From JBLEFH01 sp047345645 (GTDB lineage: Bacteria; Pseudomonadota; Alphaproteobacteria; Rhodobacterales; Rhodobacteraceae), in the NCBI GenBank assembly GCA_047345645.1, contig JBLEFH010000007.1: a DNA stretch of 64,000 bases; one strand, written 5' to 3'. A model generated the notes under the pieces. That model was not told where the DNA came from. It worked only from the letters and a program-made list of their open reading frames with translations, and did no database searches. Below are positions 8,213-17,148 of this stretch, piece after piece. How positions within the stretch are numbered: the first letter of the stretch is position 1; the number at the start of each line of letters is the position of its first letter. The translations under genes were made by a program, and so were the position numbers.

Positions 8213-8797
8213 ATGAGCACCCCCAAAATTGCCATCATCATCAGTTCCACCCGCGAGGCGCGTTTTGCAGATAAGCCCGCGAAATGGCTGCTGGAAAATG
8301 CGCAGAAGCGCGATGATCTGGAGTTTGAACTGCTGGACCTGCGTGATTTCAACCTGCCGTTTTTCGCCGAGAAAGCCTCGAACGCCTGGATGCCGAGCGA
8401 GGATGAGAATGCGGTGGCGTGGCAGAACAAACTCGCCGAGTTCGACGGCTATATTTTTCTGACCGCCGAATATAACCACTCGATCACAGGCGCCCTGAAA
8501 AACGCGCTGGATCAAGCCTATAAGGAGTGGACCCGCAAGCCGATGGCCGCCATGGGCTATGGCGGTGTCGGCGCGGCGCGGGCGATCGAGCATCTGCGTC
8601 TGATTGGCGTGGAGCTGCAAATGGTGCCGCTGCGCAATGCGGTTCACTTGGGCGGCGGCGAGTTCATGAAGGTCTCCCCGCTCGGCGGCAATGGCGAGAT
8701 GAGCGAAGTGCATGACGTGCTGGAGCCGTCGCTCACCGCGATGCTGGACGAGCTGGTCTGGTGGACCAACGCGACAAAAGCCGCCCGCGAGGCGTAA
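8213..8797 (+). CDS. NADPH-dependent FMN reductase family protein
   Basis: 194 residues, flavodoxin-like fold. Seen: KIAIIISSTREARFADKPAKW at the start (FMN phosphate loop), YIFLTAEYNHSITGALKNAL (flavin-ring contact, PEYN-type signature) and MGYGGVGAARAIEHL. It probably reduces quinones, azo compounds or chromate with NAD(P)H; the physiological substrate is unknown. AAAGGA precedes ATG. It begins a rightward run of three small genes (with GNAT and glutathionyl-hydroquinone reductase) with detoxification flavour, divergent from the hemerythrin gene. Confidence 0.9.
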   Translation: MSTPKIAIIISSTREARFADKPAKWLLENAQKRDDLEFELLDLRDFNLPFFAEKASNAWMPSEDENAVAWQNKLAEFDGYIFLTAEYNHSITGALKNALDQAYKEWTRKPMAAMGYGGVGAARAIEHLRLIGVELQMVPLRNAVHLGGGEFMKVSPLGGNGEMSEVHDVLEPSLTAMLDELVWWTNATKAAREA

Positions 8798-8845
8798 GAT
8801 CAGGGGCGGCTTCGGGCCGCCCACATTCACGAGAGGAGACAGGCG

Positions 8846-9160
8846 ATGAGCGAGATCACCATCACCAAGGAAGACGCCGAGACCAAGGGCCGCTATGTCG
8901 CTCGGGTCGACGGGATCGCGGCGGAGGCTGAGATCACCTACACCAAGCCGCGCGCGGGCGTGATCAGCGCCAACCACACGGGTGTGCCGGAGGAAATGGG
9001 CGGTAAGGGGGTGGCCAAGGCGCTGCTCGATCACCTTTTGGAGGATGCGCGGGCATCGGGTTTCAAGATCGTTCCTGTCTGCTCCTTCATCCGCAAGCAA
9101 TATGCGAAACACCCGGACTGGGCGGATCTCTTCACCACGAAACCCGGCGAAGATCCGTAA
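8846..9160 (+). CDS. GNAT-like N-acetyltransferase domain protein (NATD1/YidJ type)
   Basis: 104 residues, a minimal Gcn5-like fold: GRYVARVDGIAAEAEITY, then HTGVPEEMGGKGVAKALLDH (acetyl-CoA loop, equivalent to Q/RxxGxG/A) and IVPVCSFIRKQYAKHPDW (the signature of the short 'YidJ/NATD1' subfamily). Substrate unknown. GAGAGGAGA ribosome-binding site. It is followed 13 bases later by the glutathionyl-hydroquinone reductase gene, so the two are co-transcribed. Confidence 0.85.
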   Translation: MSEITITKEDAETKGRYVARVDGIAAEAEITYTKPRAGVISANHTGVPEEMGGKGVAKALLDHLLEDARASGFKIVPVCSFIRKQYAKHPDWADLFTTKPGEDP

Positions 9161-9173
9161 GGAGCGAGGCGAG

Positions 9174-10148
9174 ATGGGACAACTTGTGGACGGCGTCTGG
9201 CAGGACGTCTGGTATGACACCGAAAGCACCGGCGGGCGGTTCAAACGCACGACGACGGCCTGGCGGAACTGGATCACCAAGGACGGATCGCCAGGGCCGT
9301 CGGGGGAGGGCGGGTTTCCCGCCGAGAGCGGGCGCTATCATCTTTACGTCTGTCTGGCCTGCCCGTGGGCGCATCGAACGCTGATTTTCCGCGCGCTCAA
9401 GGGGCTCAATGATCATATCTCCGTCTCCGTGGTGCATCCCGATATGCTCAAGGAGGGCTGGGAGTTTCGCTCGGATTATCCCGGCGCGACCGGCGATGAC
9501 CTCTTCGGCCTGCCGTATCTGCGCGACGTTTACCTCAAGGCGGACCCGAAGGCGTCTGGCCGCGTGACGGTGCCGGTGCTCTGGGACAAGGAGCGCGGCA
9601 CGATTGTCAGCAATGAGAGCGCCGAGATCATCCGGATGCTCAACAGCGCCCTTAACGATTTGACGGGCAATCACGACGATTATTACCCCGAGGATCTACG
9701 CCCTGAGATCGAGCGGCTGAACGAGCGCATTTACAGCACGGTGAACAATGGCGTTTACAAAGCCGGGTTCGCGACCAGTCAGGAGGCCTATGACGAGGCG
9801 GTCGGCCCGCTTTTCGACAGTCTTGCCTGGCTGGAGGGGATTCTCGCTGAAAAACGTTACCTCACCGGCGACCGGCTGACCGAGGCGGATTGGCGGCTTT
9901 TCACCACGATGGTGCGCTTCGATCCGGTCTATCACACGCATTTCAAATGCAACCGAGCGTGGCTTCGCGAATATCCCAATCTCTGGGGCTGGACGCGGGA
10001 GCTTTACCAGATCCCCGGCATCGCAGAGACGGTGAGTTTCGACCATATCGTCCGGCATTATCACTACAGCCACGAGACAATTAACCCGCATCGGATCATC
10101 CCGATCAACCCGGTGATCGAATGGGGCGAGCCGCACGGGCGCGGATAA
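9174..10148 (+). CDS. Glutathionyl-hydroquinone reductase (ECM4/YqjG family)
   Basis: 324 residues. These xi-class glutathione transferases reductively remove glutathione from glutathionyl-hydroquinones. Seen: LYVCLACPWAHRTLI, with the catalytic Cys about residue 63 in the CPWA motif, the conserved SNESAEIIRMLN GSH-site stretch and a helical C-terminal domain (EADWRLFTTMVRFD). Start at ATG 9174 (MGQLVDGVW) with GGAGCGAGG upstream; longer in-frame starts would run through the GNAT gene. A hairpin terminator follows. Confidence 0.93.
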   Translation: MGQLVDGVWQDVWYDTESTGGRFKRTTTAWRNWITKDGSPGPSGEGGFPAESGRYHLYVCLACPWAHRTLIFRALKGLNDHISVSVVHPDMLKEGWEFRSDYPGATGDDLFGLPYLRDVYLKADPKASGRVTVPVLWDKERGTIVSNESAEIIRMLNSALNDLTGNHDDYYPEDLRPEIERLNERIYSTVNNGVYKAGFATSQEAYDEAVGPLFDSLAWLEGILAEKRYLTGDRLTEADWRLFTTMVRFDPVYHTHFKCNRAWLREYPNLWGWTRELYQIPGIAETVSFDHIVRHYHYSHETINPHRIIPINPVIEWGEPHGRG

Positions 10149-10157
10149 GTGAACACG

Positions 10158-10183
10158 AAAAGGGGGCCGAGACGCCCCCTTTT
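10158..10183. terminator. Bidirectional terminator between the ECM4-type gene and ssb
   Basis: AAAAGGGGG (10158-10166) pairs perfectly with CCCCCTTTT (10175-10183) around an 8-base loop. The symmetrical A/T ends serve both convergent genes. Confidence 0.85.
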
Positions 10184-10204
10184 CAATGTGTTATGACGCG
10201 TTCC

Positions 10205-10717
10205 TCAGAACGGGATTTCGTCATCCATATCATTGCCATAATTGCCGCCGCCCTGCTGGCCGGACGAGCCCTGGCCGCCGCCTTGGCTGTAGCCGCCACC
10301 GCCGCCGCCACCATAGTTGCCGCCGCCCTGGTTGTAACCGCCACCCTGACCGCCGCCGCCTTCGCCGCGCCCGTCGAGCATGGTCAACGTGCCGTCGAAC
10401 CCTTGCAGCACAACCTCGGTGGAATAGCGATCATTGCCCTGCTGATCCTGCCATTTACGGGTTTGCAACTTTCCTTCGATATAGACCTTCGAGCCCTTGC
10501 GCAGATATTGCTCCGCGACCCGAACCAGCCCTTCGGAGAAGATCGCGACCTGATGCCATTCGGTGCGCTCCCGGCGCTCACCGGTATTCTTGTCGCGCCA
10601 GTTCTCTGAGGTCGCGACGCGCAGATTCGCCACGCGCCCGCCATTGCCGAAGGTCCGCACTTCGGGATCGGCCCCGAGATTCCCGATCAGGATCACTTTG
10701 TTTACGCTTCCGGCCAT
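10205..10717 (-). CDS. ssb: Single-stranded DNA-binding protein
   Basis: 170 residues. OB-fold at 1-~115 (MAGSVNKVILIGNLGADPEVR, ENWRDKNTGERRERTEWH, GSKVYIEGKLQTRKWQDQ), a Gly/Gln/Tyr-rich linker, and the acidic tip DMDDEIPF that recruits replication and repair partners. The start at 10717 is chosen because GGAGG lies just upstream and the family begins here; longer in-frame starts exist. Its position near uvrA matches a common alphaproteobacterial arrangement, but here the two are separated by a transglycosylase gene and point away from each other. Confidence 0.97.
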   Translation of the reverse strand: MAGSVNKVILIGNLGADPEVRTFGNGGRVANLRVATSENWRDKNTGERRERTEWHQVAIFSEGLVRVAEQYLRKGSKVYIEGKLQTRKWQDQQGNDRYSTEVVLQGFDGTLTMLDGRGEGGGGQGGGYNQGGGNYGGGGGGGYSQGGGQGSSGQQGGGNYGNDMDDEIPF

Positions 10718-11016
10718 GCCGTCCTCCATACGATTTTGCGCGACCATATCTTTCAGCGCCGATAACGCAAGCCCGAGCGCCAAGAATGCCTCGTTAATAC
10801 ATCGGCAAGTATTCGCCCATATCACCCTCCCGTGAGGGGCCCGTGAAACGTGATGATATCGAGTCTTGGAAAATCAGCAGCTTCTCGGTTAGTTTCTGAT
10901 TATGCGATTCGTTTAAGAGTATCGTTAAACAGCCGGGACAGGGCGTGAGATCCTCCGGCGCGAATCGGTCCACTGGGCCACACAACCGCTCTCGGGCCGA
11001 AGCAAAAGAGGCATTT
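10718..11016. other. 299-bp divergent intergenic region between ssb and lytic transglycosylase
   Basis: No convincing gene. It holds both divergent promoters. A nested inverted repeat occurs at about 10819-10859: an inner CCCTC-CCGT-GAGGG hairpin (10825-10838) flanked by imperfect ATATCAC/GTGATgATAT arms. No GTTC-N7-GTTC or GAAC-N7-GAAC type alphaproteobacterial SOS box was seen, although ssb and uvrA are near. Confidence 0.4.
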
Positions 11017-11589
11017 ATGAAATCGAGCAAACTCACGCTGATCGCGCTGGTTCTGACTCTGGCAACCGCCGGGATCGCAGAGGCGCAGTCACGTATTTCT
11101 TCCACGGCGAACATGCTGATCTCTGGTCGGCTTGCTACCCAATACAACTCCAAACGGGCCGAATTGGTTCCCGGCGCGACGAACACCATGACGGTGCCGC
11201 CCGCTGTGATCCGCGGTGGCAGCAACAATGCCTATGTCCAGATGGCCCGCGCCTCGGCGCAGCGCTACGGCATTCCCGAGTCGATTTTCCTGCGTCTGGT
11301 GCAGGCTGAGTCGGCGTTCAACCCGCGCGCCCGCTCCCATGTCGGTGCCATGGGCCTCGCGCAGCTGATGCCCGGCACCGCCCGGATGCTCGGCGTCTCC
11401 AACCCGTGGGACCCGCAGCAGAACCTGAATGGCGGCGCGAAATATCTCGCGATGCAATACAACACCTTCCGCGACTGGCGCCTGGCGCTGGCGGCCTACA
11501 ATGCCGGCCCGCAGAATGTGATCAAATATGGCGGCGTCCCGCCCTTCCGTGAGACGCAGAACTACGTCGTTAAAATTTTGGGCCGTTAA
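11017..11589 (+). CDS. Secreted lytic murein transglycosylase (SLT domain)
   Basis: 190 residues. A signal peptide (MKSSKLTLIALVLTLATAGI, cleavage near AEA-QS) is followed by a ~60-residue linker and a compact SLT/lysozyme-like domain: catalytic Glu about 98 in LVQAESAFNPRA, SHVGAMGLAQLMPGTA, GGAKYLA and LALAAYNAGPQNV. It cleaves glycan strands of peptidoglycan, releasing 1,6-anhydromuropeptides, in the periplasm. It is short for a transglycosylase and may instead process peptidoglycan locally for an envelope machine. Interesting in the same window as anmK, which recycles anhydro-MurNAc. Monocistronic with its own terminator. Confidence 0.92.
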   Translation: MKSSKLTLIALVLTLATAGIAEAQSRISSTANMLISGRLATQYNSKRAELVPGATNTMTVPPAVIRGGSNNAYVQMARASAQRYGIPESIFLRLVQAESAFNPRARSHVGAMGLAQLMPGTARMLGVSNPWDPQQNLNGGAKYLAMQYNTFRDWRLALAAYNAGPQNVIKYGGVPPFRETQNYVVKILGR

Positions 11590-11616
11590 GCAAACTTACC
11601 CAAAAGACTGCACAGA

Positions 11617-11637
11617 GCCGCCTTCGGGCGGCTTTTT
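11617..11637 (+). terminator. Terminator after lytic transglycosylase
   Basis: GCCGCC-TTCG-GGCGGC hairpin followed by TTTTT (11633-11637), 28 bases after the stop codon. Confidence 0.9.
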
Positions 11638-11716
11638 GTTTGTTCCTTTTTCGTTCTTTCCCGTTGGAATCCACGCGACATCTGCCTAAGTTACGGCGAG
11701 GTTAACGGAGGCAGGC

Positions 11717-14551
11717 ATGGCCGAGCTGAAAAATATCGAGATTCGCGGCGCGCGTGAACACAATCTCAAAGGCATCGACATCGACATCCCCCGCGACAAG
11801 CTTGTCGTGATCACGGGGCTGTCCGGCTCGGGCAAATCCTCGCTCGCCTTCGATACGGTCTATGCGGAAGGGCAGCGCCGCTATGTCGAGTCGCTCTCGG
11901 CCTATGCGCGGCAATTCCTTGATATGATGCAGAAACCCGATGTGGATCACATCTCGGGCCTCTCGCCTGCGATCTCGATTGAGCAGAAAACCACATCGAA
12001 GAACCCGCGCTCGACCGTAGGCACCGTGACCGAGATTTACGACTATATGCGCCTTCTCTTCGCCCGCGCTGGCACGCCCTACAGCCCGGCGACCGGCCTG
12101 CCCATCGAGGCGCAGCAGGTCTCCGACATGGTGGACCGGATCATGGCGATGGAGGAGGGCACCCGCGCCTATCTGCTGGCCCCGATCATCCGCGACCGGA
12201 AGGGCGAATATAAGAAGGAATTTCAGGAACTTCGGAAACAGGGTTTCCAGCGCGTGAAGGTGGATGGCGAATTCTACGAAATCGACGACGCGCCAAAACT
12301 CGACAAGAAATTCCGCCATAATATTGATGTGGTGGTCGACCGGATCGTGGTGAAGGAAGGTCTCGAGACGCGGCTCGCTGACAGTCTGCGCACAGCGCTG
12401 GACCTCGCCGACGGGATCGCGATTCTGGAAACCGCGCCGCGGGAAGGTGAGCCGGAGCGCACGACGTTTTCAGAGAATTTCGCCTGTCCGGTGTCGGGCT
12501 TTACCATTCCCGAGATTGAACCGCGTCTCTTCTCCTTCAACGCACCCTTCGGGGCTTGTCCCGCCTGTGACGGTCTCGGCGTCGAGCTCTTTTTCGACGA
12601 GCGGCTGATCGTGCCGGACGGCGCGTTAACCTTGCTGAAGGGCGCGATTGCCCCTTGGGCGCGCTCGAAATCGCCGTACTTCACCCAAACTATCGAAGCC
12701 CTTGCAAAGCATTACGGTTTCGCAATGAAGACCGCTTGGGCGGATCTGCCCGATGAGGTGAAACAGGTCTTTCTCTACGGCTCTGGCGATCAGAAGATTA
12801 AGTTTCGTTACGACGAGGGCGGGCGCGTTTACGAAGTGACGCGGCCTTTCGAAGGCGTGATCCCGAATATGGAGCGCCGTTACCGCCAGACGGACTCGAA
12901 CTGGGTCCGCGAAGAGTTTGAACGTTATCAGAATAATCGCCCCTGCGGGGTCTGCCATGGCTACCGTCTGCGCGAGGAAGCGCGTGCGGTGAAAATCGCC
13001 GGGCTGCATGTGGGCGAGGTGGTTCAGCAGTCGATCCGCGAGGCGCTGGACTGGGTCGATGAGGTGCCGAACCAACTCGGCCCCCAGAAGAATGAGATCG
13101 CCCGCGCCATCTTGAAGGAAATCCGCGAACGTCTTGGTTTCCTTGTGAATGTTGGCCTCGACTACCTCACCCTTGCGCGCAATTCCGGCACGCTGTCGGG
13201 CGGCGAGAGCCAGCGGATTCGTCTCGCCAGCCAGATCGGTTCGGGGCTGACGGGCGTGCTTTATGTGCTCGATGAGCCATCGATTGGGCTGCATCAGCGC
13301 GACAATGGGCGCTTGCTGACGACCCTGAAAAACCTGCGGGATCAAGGCAATACGGTGCTTGTCGTCGAACATGATGAGGAGGCGATCCGTGAGGCTGATC
13401 ATGTGATCGACATCGGCCTTGGCGCGGGTGTCCATGGCGGTTCAGTGATCGCGCAAGGCACGCCAAAGCAGATCGCGAAGTCCAAGGAAAGCATTACGGG
13501 TCAGTATCTTACGGGGAAACGTTCGATCCCGATTCCGGCGGAGCGGCGTAAGGGGAACGGGAAATCCGTTAAGGTTTATGGTGCGACCGGGAACAACCTG
13601 AAGGACGTGACCGCAGAATTTCCGCTTGGGAATTTCACTTGTATTACGGGGGTTTCCGGCGGCGGTAAGTCCACGCTAACCATCGAAACACTTTTCAAAA
13701 CCGCGTCCATGCGGCTCAACGGTGCGCGCCAGACACCTGCGCCGTGCGACAAGGTGACGGGGCTAGAGCATCTCGACAAGGTCATCGACATTGACCAAAG
13801 CCCCATCGGCCGGACTCCGCGTTCAAATCCAGCGACTTACACCGGCGCCTTCACACCGATCCGCGACTGGTTTGCGGGGCTGCCGGAGGCGAAAGCGCGT
13901 GGTTACAAGCCGGGGCGGTTCTCTTTCAATGTGAAGGGCGGGCGCTGTGAGAATTGTCAGGGCGACGGTGTCATCAAGATCGAGATGCATTTTTTACCCG
14001 ATGTTTACGTGACCTGTGAAAGCTGTAAGGGAGCGCGCTACAATCGGGAAACGCTGGAGATCAAATATAAGGGCAAAAGCATCGCGGATGTGCTGGATAT
14101 GACCGTTGAGGATGCGGAGAAATTCTTCGACGCGGTGCCGTCCATCCGGGAAAAAATGACGACTCTGATGCGCGTTGGCCTTGGCTATATAAAGGTGGGC
14201 CAGCAGGCGACGACGCTGTCGGGCGGCGAGGCGCAGCGGGTGAAGCTGTCGAAAGAGCTTGCGAAACGGGCTACGGGGCGGACGCTCTATATCCTTGACG
14301 AGCCGACGACGGGGCTGCATTTCGAGGATGTCCGCAAGCTGCTCGAAGTGCTGCATGAGCTGGTGGAGCAGGGCAATTCGGTGATCGTCATCGAGCATAA
14401 TCTCGATGTGATCAAAACCGCGGACCATATCATCGATATCGGTCCCGAGGGCGGCGATGGCGGCGGGCGGATCGTCGCGACGGGCACGCCAGAAGAGGTT
14501 GCAAAGGTGAAAGAAAGCCACACGGGCAGTTACTTAAAAGAGATGCTTTAA
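11717..14551 (+). CDS. uvrA: Excinuclease ABC subunit A
   Basis: 944 residues, full length. UvrA dimers detect bulky DNA lesions and load UvrB in nucleotide excision repair. Seen: two ABC ATPase halves with Walker A loops GLSGSGKSSLAFDT and GVSGGGKSTLTIET, two signature motifs (LSGGESQRIRLAS, LSGGEAQRVKLSKELA), Walker B YVLDEPSIGLH and YILDEPTTGLH, and zinc-binding CxxC pairs (CPACDGLG and CGVCHGY; CENCQGDG and CESCKGAR). GGAGG precedes ATG 11717. mfd, which recruits UvrA to stalled RNA polymerase, also lies in this window (40841). Confidence 0.98.
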   Translation: MAELKNIEIRGAREHNLKGIDIDIPRDKLVVITGLSGSGKSSLAFDTVYAEGQRRYVESLSAYARQFLDMMQKPDVDHISGLSPAISIEQKTTSKNPRSTVGTVTEIYDYMRLLFARAGTPYSPATGLPIEAQQVSDMVDRIMAMEEGTRAYLLAPIIRDRKGEYKKEFQELRKQGFQRVKVDGEFYEIDDAPKLDKKFRHNIDVVVDRIVVKEGLETRLADSLRTALDLADGIAILETAPREGEPERTTFSENFACPVSGFTIPEIEPRLFSFNAPFGACPACDGLGVELFFDERLIVPDGALTLLKGAIAPWARSKSPYFTQTIEALAKHYGFAMKTAWADLPDEVKQVFLYGSGDQKIKFRYDEGGRVYEVTRPFEGVIPNMERRYRQTDSNWVREEFERYQNNRPCGVCHGYRLREEARAVKIAGLHVGEVVQQSIREALDWVDEVPNQLGPQKNEIARAILKEIRERLGFLVNVGLDYLTLARNSGTLSGGESQRIRLASQIGSGLTGVLYVLDEPSIGLHQRDNGRLLTTLKNLRDQGNTVLVVEHDEEAIREADHVIDIGLGAGVHGGSVIAQGTPKQIAKSKESITGQYLTGKRSIPIPAERRKGNGKSVKVYGATGNNLKDVTAEFPLGNFTCITGVSGGGKSTLTIETLFKTASMRLNGARQTPAPCDKVTGLEHLDKVIDIDQSPIGRTPRSNPATYTGAFTPIRDWFAGLPEAKARGYKPGRFSFNVKGGRCENCQGDGVIKIEMHFLPDVYVTCESCKGARYNRETLEIKYKGKSIADVLDMTVEDAEKFFDAVPSIREKMTTLMRVGLGYIKVGQQATTLSGGEAQRVKLSKELAKRATGRTLYILDEPTTGLHFEDVRKLLEVLHELVEQGNSVIVIEHNLDVIKTADHIIDIGPEGGDGGGRIVATGTPEEVAKVKESHTGSYLKEML

Positions 14552-14553
14552 GT

Positions 14554-14584
14554 AAAATTGTACGTAGTAAATGCGCAATTTTTT
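14554..14584 (+). terminator. Possible weak terminator after uvrA
   Basis: AAAATTG (14554-14560) can pair with CAATTTT (14576-14582), running into TTTT. The stem is short and AT-rich, so this is tentative. Confidence 0.35.
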
Positions 14585-14677
14585 GCCATGTGACAGGACC
14601 GTGAGGCCGCGGCATCTGGCACTGCTTCTTATGAGTGTTAGCTTCGTCTTGCTTAAGTGAACATAAGGAGTTCCAAG

Positions 14678-15166
14678 ATGCAAAACGGAGTGAAAACGAC
14701 GGCTCTTCTGGCAGGTCTGTTGGCTGGCGGCGCGGCCTTCGCGCAGGACACGAACACCATCGAAGACGCCGTTCCCGAAGGTGCTGTAACGATGGAACCA
14801 CAGTCGGCGGAAGAGGTCGCAACCCTTGCCGAGCAGCTCGCCAACATCCCCGAGAGCCAGATTGCGACGACCGAGAGCATTGCTTCGCAGCTCACCGCGC
14901 AGGGTTTCGCGGTTGAAACCGTCGCCGAGCAGGAGGGCCTGATCGCGGTCGTCGCGTCGCGCGGCGATGAGACCCGCGAGATGATGTATGACACCAATGC
15001 CGGGGCGTTCGCGGTCGATCGCTACCGCGCGGCGCCGGATGGCGAATGGCAGGATGTGAACGCAATGGGCATGCCCGCTGTCACGGAAATGCCGGCCGAA
15101 GAAACCCCGATGGAAGAGGCCGCTGAAGAGAACGCTGAGGTCGCTCAAGAGGGTCTGACCGAGTAA
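14678..15166 (+). CDS. Secreted acidic protein of unknown function
   Basis: 162 residues, not recognised. It has a clear signal peptide (VKTTALLAGLLAGGAAFA, cleavage before QD), a middle domain with regular beta/alpha pattern (VAEQEGLIAVVASRGDETRE, MMYDTNAGAFAVDRYRA) that looks like a small PepSY-like fold, and a Glu-rich tail (about 20 acidic residues in the last 45). Start at ATG 14678, seven bases after AAGGAG. Monocistronic between uvrA and a strong terminator. Probably periplasmic; PepSY-like is a guess from pattern only. Confidence 0.75.
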   Translation: MQNGVKTTALLAGLLAGGAAFAQDTNTIEDAVPEGAVTMEPQSAEEVATLAEQLANIPESQIATTESIASQLTAQGFAVETVAEQEGLIAVVASRGDETREMMYDTNAGAFAVDRYRAAPDGEWQDVNAMGMPAVTEMPAEETPMEEAAEENAEVAQEGLTE

Positions 15167-15185
15167 GGTCTCTTGCGAATAAAAG

Positions 15186-15215
15186 AAAAAGGGCGGGTGT
15201 GATCCCGCCCTTTTT
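15186..15215. terminator. Bidirectional terminator between secreted protein and mmsB
   Basis: AAAAAGGGCGGG (15186-15197) and CCCGCCCTTTTT (15204-15215) with a 6-base loop: a perfect 12-bp inverted repeat for the two convergent genes. Confidence 0.9.
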
Positions 15216-15232
15216 ATTTGGCTATCAGGCCG

Positions 15233-16105
15233 TTAGCTGCGGCTTCGCGCCTGGAAGCGGGGCAGCATAGCGGAGAAATCGCGGCCCTTGCCGTCCTCAT
15301 TTTCGACAAATTGCGCGTAGAGATCCGTGGCGGCTTTGCCCATGGGCGTGTCCGCATCCGCATTTTCCGCCGCCTGTTGCGCGAGGCGCAGGTCTTTGAG
15401 CATCAGATCCGCCGCGAAACCGGGTTTGTAATCGTTATCGGCGGGCGAGGTCGGGCCGACGCCGGGGGCGGGGCAGTAGGTGTTGAGCGACCAGCAGGAG
15501 CCTGAGCTGGTCGAGGCCACGTCGAACATAGCCTGCGGGTCAAGGCCGAGCTTTTCCGCAAGGTTAAAGGCTTCGCAGACGCCGATCATCGAGATGCCGA
15601 GGATCATGTTGTTGCAGATTTTGGCCGCCTGACCGTTTCCGGATGGGCCGCAATGCACCGCTTTCTGGCCCATGATGTCGAAAAGCGGGCGCGCTTCCGC
15701 CATCGCCGCGTCGCTGCCGCCCGCCATGAAGGTCAGCGTGCCGCCATCCGCGCCGCCGATCCCTCCGGAGACCGGCGCATCGACGGGTTTGAGCCCGGCC
15801 TTTTCCGCCATCTCGGCGGCGGCGCGGGCGGAGGCGACATCGACGGTCGAGCAGTCGATCATCAGCGTGCCGTCCGCCGCAACAGGCACGATCTCATCGT
15901 AAACACTGCGCAAAATCTCGCCATTCGGGAGCATGGTGATGACCGCATCGCGGCCGCTCGCAGCCTCGGCGGCGGTTTCGGCCTTGCTCACGCCGTCGGG
16001 CATCGGTGCAGCGACGTCAAACCCGACGACCTCATGACCCGCCACCGCAAGATTGCGCGCCATCGGGCCGCCCATATTTCCAAGTCCGATAAATCCGATC
16101 TTCAT
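15233..16105 (-). CDS. mmsB: 3-hydroxyisobutyrate dehydrogenase
   Basis: 290 residues. It oxidises 3-hydroxyisobutyrate to methylmalonate semialdehyde in valine degradation. Seen: MKIGFIGLGNMGGPMARNL (NAD loop), DAPVSGGIGGADGGTL (substrate loop), GNGQAAKICNNMILG (catalytic Lys) and a C-terminal KDLRLAQQAA helix. Last gene of the leftward set, overlapping the hydrolase gene by ATGA. Its substrate is the product of that hydrolase and its product is the substrate of mmsA at the head of the cluster. Confidence 0.93.
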   Translation of the reverse strand: MKIGFIGLGNMGGPMARNLAVAGHEVVGFDVAAPMPDGVSKAETAAEAASGRDAVITMLPNGEILRSVYDEIVPVAADGTLMIDCSTVDVASARAAAEMAEKAGLKPVDAPVSGGIGGADGGTLTFMAGGSDAAMAEARPLFDIMGQKAVHCGPSGNGQAAKICNNMILGISMIGVCEAFNLAEKLGLDPQAMFDVASTSSGSCWSLNTYCPAPGVGPTSPADNDYKPGFAADLMLKDLRLAQQAAENADADTPMGKAATDLYAQFVENEDGKGRDFSAMLPRFQARSRS

Positions 16106-17148
16106 GATACCTCCGGCAACTCCAGTTCGCCATCGTCCGGCGCGGCCAGCATGGCGTTGACTTCATCTTCGGTGACCGCTTCGGGCCGGTCATGCGACCA
16201 GCGCGGCGCCCCGTCTTTGTCGACAAGTTTGGCGCGCACGCCCTCGTCAAAATCCCCATGCTCCTGCGCGCGGGAGGTGAAGCGATATTCCCGGCGGAGC
16301 GCGTCGCGGATGCAGCCCGTCCGGCCCTCGCGCACCAGCGACAGGGTCGAGGCGAGCGAGAGCGGCGACATGCTGCGGATCTTCTCGACGGTGCGTTCGG
16401 CGAGCTCCGGTTTCTCCTCATCGCCTTCCAGCGAGGTCAGAATCTCCTTGAGATCGCCGCCGCTGAAATGCGTCTCCAGCCACGCCTCATCAGGCAGGGT
16501 GCGGGCCGGACGCTCGGCGGAGAAGTCGGAGATCACGGCAGGATCGCCAGTCTCGATCAGCTTGGTCTTGAGATCGTCCCATCTCTCGTAAGGCACGAAA
16601 TCATCTGCAAATTCGGCGTAAATCGCGTCGGCAGCGTTCATCTGCCCGGCGGTCAGGCCGAGATATTCACCGACCCGTCCCGGCGCTTGCGCGAGCCGGT
16701 AGGAGCCGCCCACATCGGGGATCAGGCCGATGCCGACCTCGGGCATGGCGACCCGGCTCGACTCGCAGACCACGCGGTGCGCCGCATGGCCGCCGATGCC
16801 GACGCCGCCGCCCATCACATAGCCTTGCATCATGGCGACGATGGGTTTCGGGTAGCCCGCGATCAGCGCGTTCATCCGATACTCGTCGCGCCAGAATTTG
16901 CGGCCCGTCTCGTGATCATTCTCGTCTTTGCTGGCCCGGTAGAGCCCGACGATATCGCCGCCCGCACAGAACGCCTTGTCGCCCGCGCTGTCGATCAGCA
17001 CCAGCTCGACCGCGTCGTCCTCTTGCCAATCCAAGAGCGCCTGCTCGATAGCGAGCGCCATCTCGTGAGTTAGCGCATTCAGCGCCTTTTCGCGGGTGAG
17101 CGTGATGCGGCCTGCGCGGCCTTCCGTGCGAATATTGATGTCAGCCAT
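16102..17148 (-). CDS. 3-hydroxyisobutyryl-CoA hydrolase (crotonase family)
   Basis: 348 residues, the length of HIBYL-CoA hydrolases rather than the ~260 of simple enoyl-CoA hydratases. Seen: DKAFCAGGDIVGLY and YVMGGGVGIGGHAAHRV (oxyanion hole), and PEVGIGLIPDVGGSY with the catalytic Glu/Asp. It releases 3-hydroxyisobutyrate from its CoA thioester, irreversibly committing valine carbon. The gene overlaps the upstream acyl-CoA dehydrogenase by 8 bases and mmsB by 4, so all three are translated together. Confidence 0.9.
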   Translation of the reverse strand: MADINIRTEGRAGRITLTREKALNALTHEMALAIEQALLDWQEDDAVELVLIDSAGDKAFCAGGDIVGLYRASKDENDHETGRKFWRDEYRMNALIAGYPKPIVAMMQGYVMGGGVGIGGHAAHRVVCESSRVAMPEVGIGLIPDVGGSYRLAQAPGRVGEYLGLTAGQMNAADAIYAEFADDFVPYERWDDLKTKLIETGDPAVISDFSAERPARTLPDEAWLETHFSGGDLKEILTSLEGDEEKPELAERTVEKIRSMSPLSLASTLSLVREGRTGCIRDALRREYRFTSRAQEHGDFDEGVRAKLVDKDGAPRWSHDRPEAVTEDEVNAMLAAPDDGELELPEVS

